Origin: Dissulfuribacter thermophilus
GTDB taxonomy: Bacteria; Desulfobacterota; Dissulfuribacteria; Dissulfuribacterales; Dissulfuribacteraceae
NCBI RefSeq assembly: GCF_001687335.1
Contig: NZ_MAGO01000008.1
Location: 62,001-126,000, forward strand
Length of the DNA: 64,000 nt
Reading direction: 5' to 3'
Shown: positions 26,616 to 35,412 of the stretch, piece after piece
Layout: each line of letters starts with the position of its first letter
How positions within the stretch are numbered: position 1 is the stretch's first letter
The notes under the pieces: generated by a model
What the model was told of the DNA's origin: nothing
The model's database searches: none
What the model saw: only the letters and a program-made list of their open reading frames with translations
Made by a program: the position numbers and the translations under genes

Positions 26616-27914
26616 ATGAACAAAACTTTATTACAAGAGCTTAGACAAGGAATAATTCCAGAATGGCTTAATCAACTAGCAGAAAAGGAAGAAATTTCCC
26701 TCAACAATCTGGTAGATAACATCCTCAAGGGGGAGGCAGTAGTCCTGGGCCACAGAACAAACCGTGGTCCTATGGTAGTTGGCAAGGGGGTCAAAACCAA
26801 AGTCAATGCGAACATTGGAGCAAGTACCCTAACATCCAATCTGGAAACAGAGCTCAGGAAACTCAAAGCAGCACTCAAGGCCAAGGCAGATGCAGTAATG
26901 GACTTGTCCCTTGCAGAAAACATCAAAGAAATCAGGAAAAAGATATTGGCCTCTTCTCCAGTTCCCGTGGGTACTGTACCAATTTATGAGGAAGCTACCC
27001 TAGCCCGGACCAAGCGCGGGGCCACTGTAAGGCTTGATGCCGACGAGTTCTTCACTGTAATCGAAGACCAGATGAAAGACGGAGTTGATTTTGTCACTGT
27101 TCACTGTGGAGTTACCAAAAGGCTTGTGGAAAAGCTCAGTGAAAAACCACGCTTAGCAGGCATTGTCTCAAGAGGTGGTGCCATTACCGCTGCCTATATC
27201 AAACATACTGGAAATGAAAACCCACTTTATGAATACTATGATAGACTCCTTGATATCGCAGAAAAATATGACTGTGTACTCAGCCTCGGCGATGGAATGA
27301 GACCAGGGGCCATAAATGATGCATCGGACTTTTTTGAAGTTGGTGAGCAAGAAATATTGGGCGAACTCCAAAAAAGGGCCTTTGAAAGAGGCGTGATGAC
27401 CATGATTGAAGGGCCTGGTCATGTACCACTTCATCTCGTAGCCGAGTCAGTAAAGAGGATAAAGGCCCTTACAAACAATGCACCTCTTTACCTCTTAGGA
27501 CCATTGGTAACAGATATTGCCCCTGGCTACGACCACATCACATCAGCAATTGGGGCAGCTGTAGCAGGGATGTCTGGAGCAGATTTCATATGTTATGTGA
27601 CCCCTTCCGAGCACCTTGGACTTCCGTCTGAACAAGATGTGTTCGACGGAGTCATTGCTTCAAGAATCGCTGCACATGCAGCAGATATAACCAAGGGCCT
27701 GGAATCTGCCATCAAGTGGGATGAAGAATTGTCTATTGCCAGGAGAGACCTGGATTGGGACAGGCAAATTGCACTTTCTATTGATCCTGAGAAGGCCAGG
27801 CGTATACGAAAAGAAAGGTCTGGTGAAGGTGCCTGCACAATGTGCGGGGAATACTGCGTATTTTTAGTGCTCAAGGACGTAGAAGAGATCAACGCAGATC
27901 TAGTCAAAAAATAA
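26616..27914 (+). CDS. thiC: Phosphomethylpyrimidine synthase ThiC (short form)
   Basis: A 432-residue radical SAM enzyme that rearranges 5-aminoimidazole ribotide into the HMP-phosphate part of thiamin. It has the family blocks MVVGKGVKTKVNANIGAST, VTVHCGVTKRLVEK, LSLGDGMRPGAINDASD, MIEGPGHVPLHL and GPLVTDIAPGYDHITSAIG. The C-terminal cluster site is compact, CTMCGEYC (C-x2-C-x3-C), as in short-form ThiC of anaerobes that lack the long N-terminal domain. It is directly controlled by the TPP riboswitch, with a TGGAGG ribosome site 6 bases before ATG. Confidence 0.97.
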   Translation: MNKTLLQELRQGIIPEWLNQLAEKEEISLNNLVDNILKGEAVVLGHRTNRGPMVVGKGVKTKVNANIGASTLTSNLETELRKLKAALKAKADAVMDLSLAENIKEIRKKILASSPVPVGTVPIYEEATLARTKRGATVRLDADEFFTVIEDQMKDGVDFVTVHCGVTKRLVEKLSEKPRLAGIVSRGGAITAAYIKHTGNENPLYEYYDRLLDIAEKYDCVLSLGDGMRPGAINDASDFFEVGEQEILGELQKRAFERGVMTMIEGPGHVPLHLVAESVKRIKALTNNAPLYLLGPLVTDIAPGYDHITSAIGAAVAGMSGADFICYVTPSEHLGLPSEQDVFDGVIASRIAAHAADITKGLESAIKWDEELSIARRDLDWDRQIALSIDPEKARRIRKERSGEGACTMCGEYCVFLVLKDVEEINADLVKK

Positions 27915-27936
27915 AACCAAGAGGAATTTAAACACC

Positions 27937-28710
27937 ATGAGAGAGATAGACATCACTAAGGCAATAATTGATAAGCATATAGAGGAATTGAATAAATGCC
28001 TGTGCAGTGATGTAGTGATTGTAGGAGCTGGACCATCCGGTCTTGTAGCTGGTAGTATTTTGGCCCAAAAGGGATACACAATTACAATATTCGAAAAGCG
28101 TCTTGCCCCAGGTGGTGGAATCTGGGGTGGTGGAATGGGCTTTAAGTATGTGATAATACAAAAAGAAGCCCTAGACATAGTAGAAGAATTCAATATACCC
28201 TATGAAAAGTACTCTGACGATTTATATGCCGTTGACGCAATAAACTTTGCCTCTGGTCTGATACTAGAGGCAGGAAAACGCGGTGTGCATATTTTCAATC
28301 TCATTGCAGTCGAAGATCTATTGGTGAGAGAAGGACGTGTACAGGGTGTAGTCATCAACAATACTTTTGCCAAGATGAATCAGTTCCCAATAGATCCACT
28401 TACAATAGAGGCAAAGGCCGTTGTAGATGCAACGGGTCACGAACACGAGGTAGTAAAGACCCTTAGCCAAAAAAACGACGTGACGCTAAATACTCCTACT
28501 GGAAAGCCCCTGGGAGAAAGAAGCCTTTTTGCAGAAACTGCTGAAAAGGCTGTTGTCACCAATACCAAGGAGGTATATCCTGGACTGTACGTATGCGGAA
28601 TGGCAACTGCCGCTGTATACGGTGGATATAGAATGGGCCCGATCTTCGGTGGAATGCTCATGTCAGGCAAAAAACTTGCCGGACTATTAGAAGAGGCCCT
28701 CAAGGCATAA
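27937..28710 (+). CDS. thi4: Thi4-type thiazole synthase (archaeal/sulfide-dependent form)
   Basis: A 257-residue FAD/NAD-fold protein: DVVIVGAGPSGLVAGSILAQ dinucleotide-binding loop, then LAPGGGIWGGGMGF and, at the C-terminus, VCGMATAAVYGGYRMGPIFGG. Thi4 makes the adenylated thiazole of thiamin from NAD, glycine and a sulfur source. Yeast Thi4 gives up its own Cys205; archaeal enzymes have His there and use sulfide. In the matching segment here (NQFPIDPLTIEAKAVVDATG) the residue before Ile-Asp-Pro is Pro, so protein-derived sulfur is unlikely. It follows thiC by 22 bases and shares its TPP control. It replaces thiG/thiH. Confidence 0.92.
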   Translation: MREIDITKAIIDKHIEELNKCLCSDVVIVGAGPSGLVAGSILAQKGYTITIFEKRLAPGGGIWGGGMGFKYVIIQKEALDIVEEFNIPYEKYSDDLYAVDAINFASGLILEAGKRGVHIFNLIAVEDLLVREGRVQGVVINNTFAKMNQFPIDPLTIEAKAVVDATGHEHEVVKTLSQKNDVTLNTPTGKPLGERSLFAETAEKAVVTNTKEVYPGLYVCGMATAAVYGGYRMGPIFGGMLMSGKKLAGLLEEALKA

Positions 28711-28811
28711 ACCCAGATTAGGCAGCTCGAAAGTTTGCCGAAGATGCAAGAAGGCACCCCTTTATAGAGGGGCACTTCCTGTGCTGCAGTGCCTAGGACT
28801 TGCAGCACAGG
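28711..28811 (-). repeat. Copy of the dispersed palindromic element (E4), after thi4
   Basis: Starts on the base after the thi4 stop codon. Read on the minus strand it ends CTTCGGCAAACTTTCGAGCT then GCCTAATCTGGGT, close to the right end of the copy at 57416-57528. It also holds a perfect 11-bp hairpin, CCTGTGCTGCA/TGCAGCACAGG (28778-28811), and a weaker one at 28751-28777 (CCCCT/AGGGG core). The expected left arm is not recognisable, so this copy is partial. The rest of the gap (28812-28956) shows no feature. Confidence 0.6.
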
Positions 28812-28956
28812 AGATAACGATCTCGCAGTACCTTTCGCCTTGCTTTAAAAAAAACTGTGAAGGCATATGAGAGGTGCTATCGCAGCTTTTGGCTATTAAT
28901 GGCCAGGCAACAGATTATAATAAAATGAAATACGAGGACTGAGTAAAAATAGGACT

Positions 28957-31317
28957 ATGACAGTACTAGACCTAATTGGGAATACCCCGCTCATTCCAAT
29001 CCGGAAGCTTAACCCTTATAAAAACGTCCAGATTCTCGCCAAACTTGAAGGATTCAATCCTGGCGGCTCAGTAAAGGACAGGGTCGCCCTTTCCATGATA
29101 GAAAGGGCCGAAAAAAGAGGGGAACTCACAAAAGACAAAATAGTCCTTGAGGCAAGTAGCGGCAATACTGGCATAGGCCTTGCCATGGTGTGTGCTGTTA
29201 AGGGCTACAGATGCCTTATTGCCATGAGCGAGGCAGCAAGTATTGAGCGTCGAAAGATCATGCAGGCATTTGGCGCAGAGATAATGCTCACACCTGCGAG
29301 GCTCAGCACTGATGGTGCCATAGAGGCCGTGTACGAACTCTATCGCAAAGAGCCAGAAAAATATTTCTGCACAGATCAATTCAACAATCCCGACAACTGG
29401 AAGGCCCATTACTACGGTACTGCAATGGAGATATGGGAGCAGACCCAGGGAAAAGTAGATTGCATATGTGCCACCATGGGGACAACTGGAACATTGATGG
29501 GCATAGCCAAAAGGATGCGAGAGCTAAATCCAAAGGTCAGGATCGTTGGTGGTGAACCCAATTATGGCCACCGCATCCAGGGCCTGAAGAATATGAAGGA
29601 ATCATATAAACCGGGAATTTATGACAAGAGCATCGCAGACCGCATAAGGACTGTAAATGATGACGAGGCCTTTGAACTCGCTCGCGAGCTCGCACGGGTT
29701 GAGGGAATATTTGTAGGCATGAGTTCCGGAGCCGCCCTCAGCCTGGCTCTCAAAGAGGCTTCCGAGATGAAAAGTGGCACAATTGTTGTCATATTCCCAG
29801 ATGGTGGAGAAAGGTATCTCAGTACCTCATTGTTCCAGGTTCCTGGAGAATTTGAGACGGAAAAGTCTGGGGTACTACGTTTTTACAATTCTCTAACACG
29901 CAAAAAAGAGCCATTTGAGCCAATCTCCAAGGGGAAAGTGGGTATTTATTCATGTGGCCCAACGGCCTATGAACACGCACATCTTGGACTTTGCAGGCGC
30001 ATGGTAGTGGCTGATCTGTTGAGAAGGGTCCTGGAGCATATTGGCTATAAGGTGACCCATGTAATGAATATTACTGATATAGACGATAAAACCGTTAATG
30101 GGGCCCTAAAGTCTGGACAAAACTTAAAAGATTTTACAGAAAAATACATCAAAAGCTTTCTTGAAGATGCCAAGACATTAAATATAAAAATCCCAACACA
30201 TTTGCCTAAAGCCAGCGAACACATAAATGAAATGATTGATATCTCTAAGCGTCTCATAGACTCTGGCATGGCCTATGAAAAACACAGTTCAGTATATTTT
30301 GATATATCCAAACTCCCTAGTTACGGTGCCCTTACCCATATAGACACAGACAAGGTAATTGTGGGCAGAACAGTTGACCTTGACGAATATGATAAGGACA
30401 GTCCTTTGGACTTTACACTTCTCAAGCGGATTAGCCTCCAGGAGCTAAAGGCGGGCATTGGCTTTGAAAGCCCGTGGGGGAAAATAAGACCTGGCTGGCA
30501 CATTGAGTGCGTGGCCATGAGCATGAAATATCTAGGGGAATTCTTCGACATCCACACAAGCGGTACAGATCTCATGTTCCCCCATCATGAAAATGAAATT
30601 GCCATCTCAAAGGCGCTAAATGGGACGTCTCTTGCGAAGACTTGGTTACACAGTGAACTCGTATTCGTCGATGGCAAAAAGATGTCGAGGTCTGCTGGAA
30701 ATGTCGTGACCCTAAAAGATCTCATAAAAAAGGGTTATACAGGAAGGCAGGTAAGGTTTTTCCTCTTACGTTCATACTATAAAAGCCCCATCCAGTTCTC
30801 ATTTTCATACCTTGAAGAGGCAATACGTGCATTGAAGAGACTGGATAACTTCACTGGAGACCTGATTTCCCTAACCATGGAAAGAAAACTCGAGGATAAT
30901 GAGCAGATTCCTGCATCAGAACAGGAAAATAATTTCATTGAAATAATCAAAAAATATGAGCATACCTTCTGGGAAGGCATAAACGACGATCTCAACACCC
31001 CAAAGGCCATTGGGTCCATTTTCCAACTTGCAAGATACTTTAATCCAATAATCTTAAAGGGTGAGATTTCTACACCATGCCTCGAACGGCTTTTATCAGT
31101 ACTAAAAGAATTCGATTCAGTCCTATCGATACTGAATCTGAAATTTCCAGACCACGACGATGTCATCAAGGTCCGAGAGCTCATCCAGATGAGAGAACAA
31201 GCTCGTTCAAAAAATGATTGGATCAAGGCAGATGCTATTCGAGATGAACTTGCTCAGATGGGCATAGAGATTCTAGATACCCCACATGGTGTAAGGTGGA
31301 GGATGGTCACAGACTAA
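28957..31317 (+). CDS. cysK-cysS: Fused cysteine synthase / cysteinyl-tRNA synthetase
   Basis: A 786-residue two-enzyme fusion in one frame. Residues 1 to about 300 are an O-acetylserine sulfhydrylase: PLP Lys40 in NPGGSVKDR, ASSGNTGIGLAMVCA, GTTGTLMGIAKRM and VVIFPDGGERYLST. From about residue 312 to the end is class Ia CysRS: SCGPTAYEHAHLG (zinc Cys and the HIGH-type motif), GWHIECVAMS and FPHHENEIAISKA (remaining zinc ligands), KKMSRSAGN (KMSKS-type) near 575, and the DALR/anticodon region (QARSKNDWIKADAIRDELAQ). The join is a short linker (about 300-312), and both halves look complete. Free cysteine made by one half could be used directly by the other. The next gene, murJ, overlaps its end. 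Confidence 0.95.
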   Translation: MTVLDLIGNTPLIPIRKLNPYKNVQILAKLEGFNPGGSVKDRVALSMIERAEKRGELTKDKIVLEASSGNTGIGLAMVCAVKGYRCLIAMSEAASIERRKIMQAFGAEIMLTPARLSTDGAIEAVYELYRKEPEKYFCTDQFNNPDNWKAHYYGTAMEIWEQTQGKVDCICATMGTTGTLMGIAKRMRELNPKVRIVGGEPNYGHRIQGLKNMKESYKPGIYDKSIADRIRTVNDDEAFELARELARVEGIFVGMSSGAALSLALKEASEMKSGTIVVIFPDGGERYLSTSLFQVPGEFETEKSGVLRFYNSLTRKKEPFEPISKGKVGIYSCGPTAYEHAHLGLCRRMVVADLLRRVLEHIGYKVTHVMNITDIDDKTVNGALKSGQNLKDFTEKYIKSFLEDAKTLNIKIPTHLPKASEHINEMIDISKRLIDSGMAYEKHSSVYFDISKLPSYGALTHIDTDKVIVGRTVDLDEYDKDSPLDFTLLKRISLQELKAGIGFESPWGKIRPGWHIECVAMSMKYLGEFFDIHTSGTDLMFPHHENEIAISKALNGTSLAKTWLHSELVFVDGKKMSRSAGNVVTLKDLIKKGYTGRQVRFFLLRSYYKSPIQFSFSYLEEAIRALKRLDNFTGDLISLTMERKLEDNEQIPASEQENNFIEIIKKYEHTFWEGINDDLNTPKAIGSIFQLARYFNPIILKGEISTPCLERLLSVLKEFDSVLSILNLKFPDHDDVIKVRELIQMREQARSKNDWIKADAIRDELAQMGIEILDTPHGVRWRMVTD

Positions 31318-32957
31318 AAGGAAACTGCTCCCTTGACCAAAAAGGAGAACGGGCGACTTGTAAGCGCCCACACGCAGAGGGAAAAAAGGAATCAAGCTTA
31401 GCCCGTTCTGCTAGTAAGGTAAGCTGCGCTGTTTTTTTCTCCCGCATCCTAGGACTCGTCAGAGAACAGGTCCTTGCCGGACTGTTTGGTGCTGGGACCC
31501 AGATGGATGCCTTTGTTGTGGCATTTCGAATACCCAATCTCTTGAGGGATCTCTTTGCAGAGGGAGCACTCAGCTCAGCATTTGTCACAGTCTTTACTGA
31601 ATTCGATGAAAAGAGGAGCAAGGCAGAAACCCTCCATCTCGTCACAAGTGTCCTCACTGTCCTCACAGTCATCGTGTCTACAATTGTACTTTTGGGCATA
31701 TTGTTCTCAAAAGAGCTCGTGCTCCTCATGGCACCTGAATTTCAGCAAATAGCTGGCAAGGTCGAACTTACCACTGTCATGACACAGATAATGTTCCCCT
31801 TTCTCTTGGCCATCTCTACTGCATCGGTCTTCATGGGGATATTAAACGCCAGGTCTTACTTTTTTCTCCCTGCCTTTGCCTCAGCCATGTTCAATCTGTC
31901 CTCCATACTAGTGGGAGGAGGCCTTGCTATTTATCTGCCCAGGCATGGAATAGACGGAATCATTGGAATGGCCATAGGCACACTCATAGGCGGAATTGCC
32001 CAGATGGCAATTCAGCTACCGCCTCTAGTGAAAATTTTTCGTCCATCTCTTAAAGACTCCTCAATCTCCATACTCAGGCCAGTACTTTTCCACCCTGGGG
32101 TAAAAAAGATTCTCAAGTTGATGATTCCAGCCATAATAGGACTGTCTGCAACCCAATTGAACATCTTCATAAACACAAACTTTGCATCACGATGCGCAGA
32201 GGGAAGCGTAGCCTGGCTCAACTACGCCTTCAGGCTTATTCTGTTTCCCATTGGTGTATTCGGCGTAGCCGTTTCCATTGCTGCCATGCCAAGGTTTGCA
32301 AAAGGGGCTGCCAGAACGGATCTAAAGGTCCTTGGTGACATACTTGTTTCATCACTCACACTTTCAATGGCCCTTACCATCCCTGCCTCTATTGGATTGT
32401 GGGTACTGGGGGAACCCATAGTCAGGCTCATATTTGAACGAGGACAGTTTCGCCCTTTTGACACATTAATGACTGTCCAGGCCCTGAGACTTTATGCAAT
32501 CGGCCTTTTTGCCTACTCCTCAGTAAAGATCGTAGTACCAGCCTTTTACGCACTAAATGATACAAAATGGCCTGTCACTGGGAGTTTCATGGCAGTCGTA
32601 TTAAATGTCATTATAATCCTTGCAACTTTGAGTTCCATGCAGCACAGGGCCATTGCCTTGTCCACCTCCATTACAATGATAGTGAACTTCGCTTTTCTCA
32701 CAGTAATACTCTATAGGAAAATTGGTGGTTTTCCCTTGAGAAACTTGTTTGTAGAGGGTTTTAAAATACTCTTTGCCTCCTTACTCATGGGATTTGCAGT
32801 AAGCAGGCTATCCTTTTTCATAGATCCAGACAATGGAACCCTAGTCTACGCACTTGAGATTCTGGCTGTTATAATTGTAGGAGCATTCATCTACTTCATA
32901 TCGGCATACCTATTGCGTATTCGCTCTATAAGAATGCTTACGGCACGACTCTTTTAG
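31296..32957 (+). CDS. murJ: Lipid II flippase MurJ
   Basis: A 553-residue polytopic membrane protein of the MurJ/MviN family with about 14 hydrophobic segments. Family blocks: FFSRILGLVREQVLAGLFGAG, DAFVVAFRIPNLLRDLFAEG with SSAFVTVF, and LIFERGQFRPFDTLMTVQAL. It flips the peptidoglycan precursor lipid II across the inner membrane. The frame opens with GTG 31296, which gives about 33 extra residues before the conserved start (SLARSASKVSCAVFF) and a 22-base overlap with the cysK-cysS stop; no better ATG is in frame, so translation is probably coupled to that gene. Confidence 0.93.
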   Translation: MEDGHRLKGNCSLDQKGERATCKRPHAEGKKESSLARSASKVSCAVFFSRILGLVREQVLAGLFGAGTQMDAFVVAFRIPNLLRDLFAEGALSSAFVTVFTEFDEKRSKAETLHLVTSVLTVLTVIVSTIVLLGILFSKELVLLMAPEFQQIAGKVELTTVMTQIMFPFLLAISTASVFMGILNARSYFFLPAFASAMFNLSSILVGGGLAIYLPRHGIDGIIGMAIGTLIGGIAQMAIQLPPLVKIFRPSLKDSSISILRPVLFHPGVKKILKLMIPAIIGLSATQLNIFINTNFASRCAEGSVAWLNYAFRLILFPIGVFGVAVSIAAMPRFAKGAARTDLKVLGDILVSSLTLSMALTIPASIGLWVLGEPIVRLIFERGQFRPFDTLMTVQALRLYAIGLFAYSSVKIVVPAFYALNDTKWPVTGSFMAVVLNVIIILATLSSMQHRAIALSTSITMIVNFAFLTVILYRKIGGFPLRNLFVEGFKILFASLLMGFAVSRLSFFIDPDNGTLVYALEILAVIIVGAFIYFISAYLLRIRSIRMLTARLF

Positions 32958-32959
32958 TA

Positions 32960-33118
32960 TAAAAGTGTTGAGCAGTTTTAAAAGTTTTGAGTGTTGAGTT
33001 TTGAGTGTTGAGTTGAAGGAAGAAAACTTTGAACCTCGAACTTTTTATAATAGCTTCAGCCTCTATCCTCTGGCTTTTGTACAGGCAAGGCTTGCTTCTA
33101 CCTTCTACCTATTAACTA
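32960..33118 (-). repeat. Dispersed repeat, inverted copy of the one near 41.0-41.2 kb
   Basis: The left part (32966-33014) is the TTTTGAGTGTTGAG short-period repeat. The right part (about 33055-33112) is the reverse complement of 41037-41095 with a few changes: both contain CCTGCCTGTACAAAAGCCAG or its near match. No coding sequence is seen in it. It follows the murJ stop. Confidence 0.7.
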
Positions 33119-33208
33119 ACCGGAAGAATTTTAGGGCTATAGGGTAAAATTTAACTTTTTAAGTCCATTCAAACCTGTTAGAATTTTTAACGCATCAGTC
33201 AACATTGT

Positions 33209-33320
33209 GGATTGCCAATTTTAGCAAATCCGCTGTGTTGCCAGGGGTGGAAGTGCTGTATAGTAAGTGCTCTACATTTCCCCCACAGCCTTGCAAATTT
33301 GGCAAAGTCCATAATCCGGG
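33209..33320 (+). repeat. Copy of the dispersed palindromic element (E3), before bioD
   Basis: Left arm TTGCCAATTTTAGCAA (33212-33227) pairs imperfectly with TTGCAAATTTGGCAA (33291-33305); the loop holds GGAAGTGCTGTATAGTAAGT; the tail is CCATAATCCGGG (33309-33320). This is a single half-element: I see no mirrored tail on the left. It ends about 40 bases ahead of the bioD start. Confidence 0.6.
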
Positions 33321-33361
33321 GATTCAGATTTAAAGAACAGACAAAGGAGAAAGGTATTGGC

Positions 33362-34042
33362 ATGATCATATTTGTCTCTGGAACGGACACTGATTGCGGA
33401 AAGACCTTTGTTGCCTCTCATCTCTGTCTTGCATTTAAAAGGCTTGGAGTAAAAGTAGGCTACCAGAAATGGGTGAGCACTGGGAACAAAGATTTCTCAG
33501 ATGACGCCCGCATGGTTTACAGGCTACTTGGAAGAGAGGACTTTCCATTACCAGGAAGCCTTGAAACCCCCTACTGTTTTTCCATTCCGGCCTCCCCTCA
33601 CCTGGCAGCGGAAAAAGATCAAGCCATTATAGAGTTAGACACACTAAAAAAGGCCACATTAGACCTCAAAAAGCAACTAGAAGTCCTAATCATTGAGGGG
33701 GCTGGTGGTTTATTGGTCCCAATTACCAGAGATGTATTGTTGGCACAGTTTGTAAAGGAAATGGATATCCCTGTCCTACTGGTAGCCAGGGCAGGAGTTG
33801 GTACCATCAACCACACACTGCTGTCACTAAACTACATAAAACAAGAAGGTTTAAAATTCAAAGGGCTCATAATGAATGAACAAGAACCAACTGACCCAAA
33901 AATTTTTATGGACAATTTAAAAATTATTGAACAATTTTCTGGAATTAGCCCTCTTTGTAAAATACATTTTAGTTCATCCATTGACAATTCTCCACTTGAT
34001 GAAGTAATAGTGGCGGCCAGAAAACTATTAAATGAAAGTTGA
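33362..34042 (+). CDS. bioD: Dethiobiotin synthetase
   Basis: 226 residues from ATG 33362 (the open frame extends upstream but AAAGGAGAAAGG favours this start). The P-loop is VSGTDTDCGKTFVA, then KWVSTG, and EGAGGLLVPI, the standard BioD nucleotide and Mg-binding segments. It closes the ureido ring of dethiobiotin using ATP and CO2. First gene of bioD-bioA-bioB; the bioA start follows within 3 bases. Confidence 0.96.
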   Translation: MIIFVSGTDTDCGKTFVASHLCLAFKRLGVKVGYQKWVSTGNKDFSDDARMVYRLLGREDFPLPGSLETPYCFSIPASPHLAAEKDQAIIELDTLKKATLDLKKQLEVLIIEGAGGLLVPITRDVLLAQFVKEMDIPVLLVARAGVGTINHTLLSLNYIKQEGLKFKGLIMNEQEPTDPKIFMDNLKIIEQFSGISPLCKIHFSSSIDNSPLDEVIVAARKLLNES

Positions 34043-34044
34043 CT

Positions 34045-35412
34045 ATGAACACACACTTAGCGAAAAAATTCATAAGCATAGATAGGGATTTCATCTGGCA
34101 TCCCTATACCCAGATGAAGGATTTTGAGCATAAGGACCCCCTCTTCGTTGAAAGGGGTGAAGGTGTATTTCTCTACGACGTCTATGGTAAGGCATACTAC
34201 GATACCATCTCTTCATGGTGGTGCATTGTCCATGGGCATAATCACCCCCATATAAAAGAGGCCATAACAAGACAGATCAATATCCTAGATCAGGTCCATT
34301 TTGCAGGCACCACACATGAACCAGCCATAAGGGTTGCTGAACTCCTAAGAGAGTTCGTTCCTAAAAGACTTTCTCGCATCTTCTTTTCAGATAATGGCTC
34401 CACAGCAGTGGAAGTTGCGCTAAAAATGGCTGTTCAATACTGGCACCACGCAGGATTTAGCGAGAAAAACACCTTTGTTTCCTTGGAATATGGCTATCAT
34501 GGAGATACCATAGGGGCCATGAGTCTGGGAGGCGTCCCGCAATTCAAGGGGCCCTTTGATGCCCTCACCTTTGATTCTATTAGATTACCTGCCCCCTATT
34601 GTTACAGATGTCCCATGGGCCAGGAAAAGGGAGAATGCGATATAGATTGCCTAAATCCCCTTGAAGACATCCTAAAAGAAAAAAGGGACCAAATTGCTGG
34701 AATCATTCTTGAACCTCTATTAATGGGCGCAGGGGGTATGCTTGTTTACCCCGAAACCTATTTGAAGAGACTCGAGGCCCTCATTAAAGACAAAGAGATA
34801 TTCCTTATCTTTGATGAGGTGGCTACAGGGTTTGCGAGGACCGGTGAGATGTTCGCCTTTATGAAGGCTGGCGTAATCCCGGACTTTTTATGCATCTCAA
34901 AAGGCCTTACAGGCGGCATTCTACCCCTAGGAGCCACTTTGACCACTGAAGATGTCTTTAATTCATTTTATGCTGAATATATAGAGGGGAAGACCTTTTA
35001 TCACGGCCACACATTCACAGCCAATCCGCTATCTACTGCTGCTGCCCGTGCCTCCTTGGAACTTTTTAAGCTCAATCCCATAGTTGAATCTGTGAAAGCA
35101 AAAGAGCTTATATTACAAAATTCCGTAAAGGCATTCATGGATTTCCCATTTGTAGGTGATATTAGAGGGATAGGAATGGTTTGGGCCTTTGAGTTAGTAA
35201 AAGATAAAGAGACAAAGACCCCTTTTCCAACTGAGTTCCGGGCTGGCTGGAAGGTGTATCAGGAAGGCCTTAAACATGGACTGATTTTAAGGCCCTTAGG
35301 GGATGTAACATACCTATTCTTGCCACAGTGTATTACAAAAAGGCAAATTGAAGATTGTCTCCAGAGACTATGGACAACATTCGAGGCATGCAAGAAGACT
35401 TTTTCGAGTTAA
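34045..35412 (+). CDS. bioA: Adenosylmethionine-8-amino-7-oxononanoate aminotransferase
   Basis: About 455 residues, class III aminotransferase. FIWHPYTQMKDF and SSWWCIVHGHNHPHI are BioA-specific; IFDEVATGFARTGEMFAF holds the PLP Asp, and the PLP Lys is in ISKGLTGGILPLGATL. It transfers an amino group from S-adenosylmethionine to the BioF product. ATG 34045 is preferred to TTG 34039. The end overlaps bioB by 25-43 bases, depending on the bioB start. Confidence 0.96.
   Translation: MNTHLAKKFISIDRDFIWHPYTQMKDFEHKDPLFVERGEGVFLYDVYGKAYYDTISSWWCIVHGHNHPHIKEAITRQINILDQVHFAGTTHEPAIRVAELLREFVPKRLSRIFFSDNGSTAVEVALKMAVQYWHHAGFSEKNTFVSLEYGYHGDTIGAMSLGGVPQFKGPFDALTFDSIRLPAPYCYRCPMGQEKGECDIDCLNPLEDILKEKRDQIAGIILEPLLMGAGGMLVYPETYLKRLEALIKDKEIFLIFDEVATGFARTGEMFAFMKAGVIPDFLCISKGLTGGILPLGATLTTEDVFNSFYAEYIEGKTFYHGHTFTANPLSTAAARASLELFKLNPIVESVKAKELILQNSVKAFMDFPFVGDIRGIGMVWAFELVKDKETKTPFPTEFRAGWKVYQEGLKHGLILRPLGDVTYLFLPQCITKRQIEDCLQRLWTTFEACKKTFSS

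Noticed and set aside
33145-33192. BirA-type biotin operator ahead of bioD
   Set aside because: AATTTAAC and GTTAGAATT halves are imperfect, wrongly spaced (about 20 bases) and lack the GGTTTAC core.
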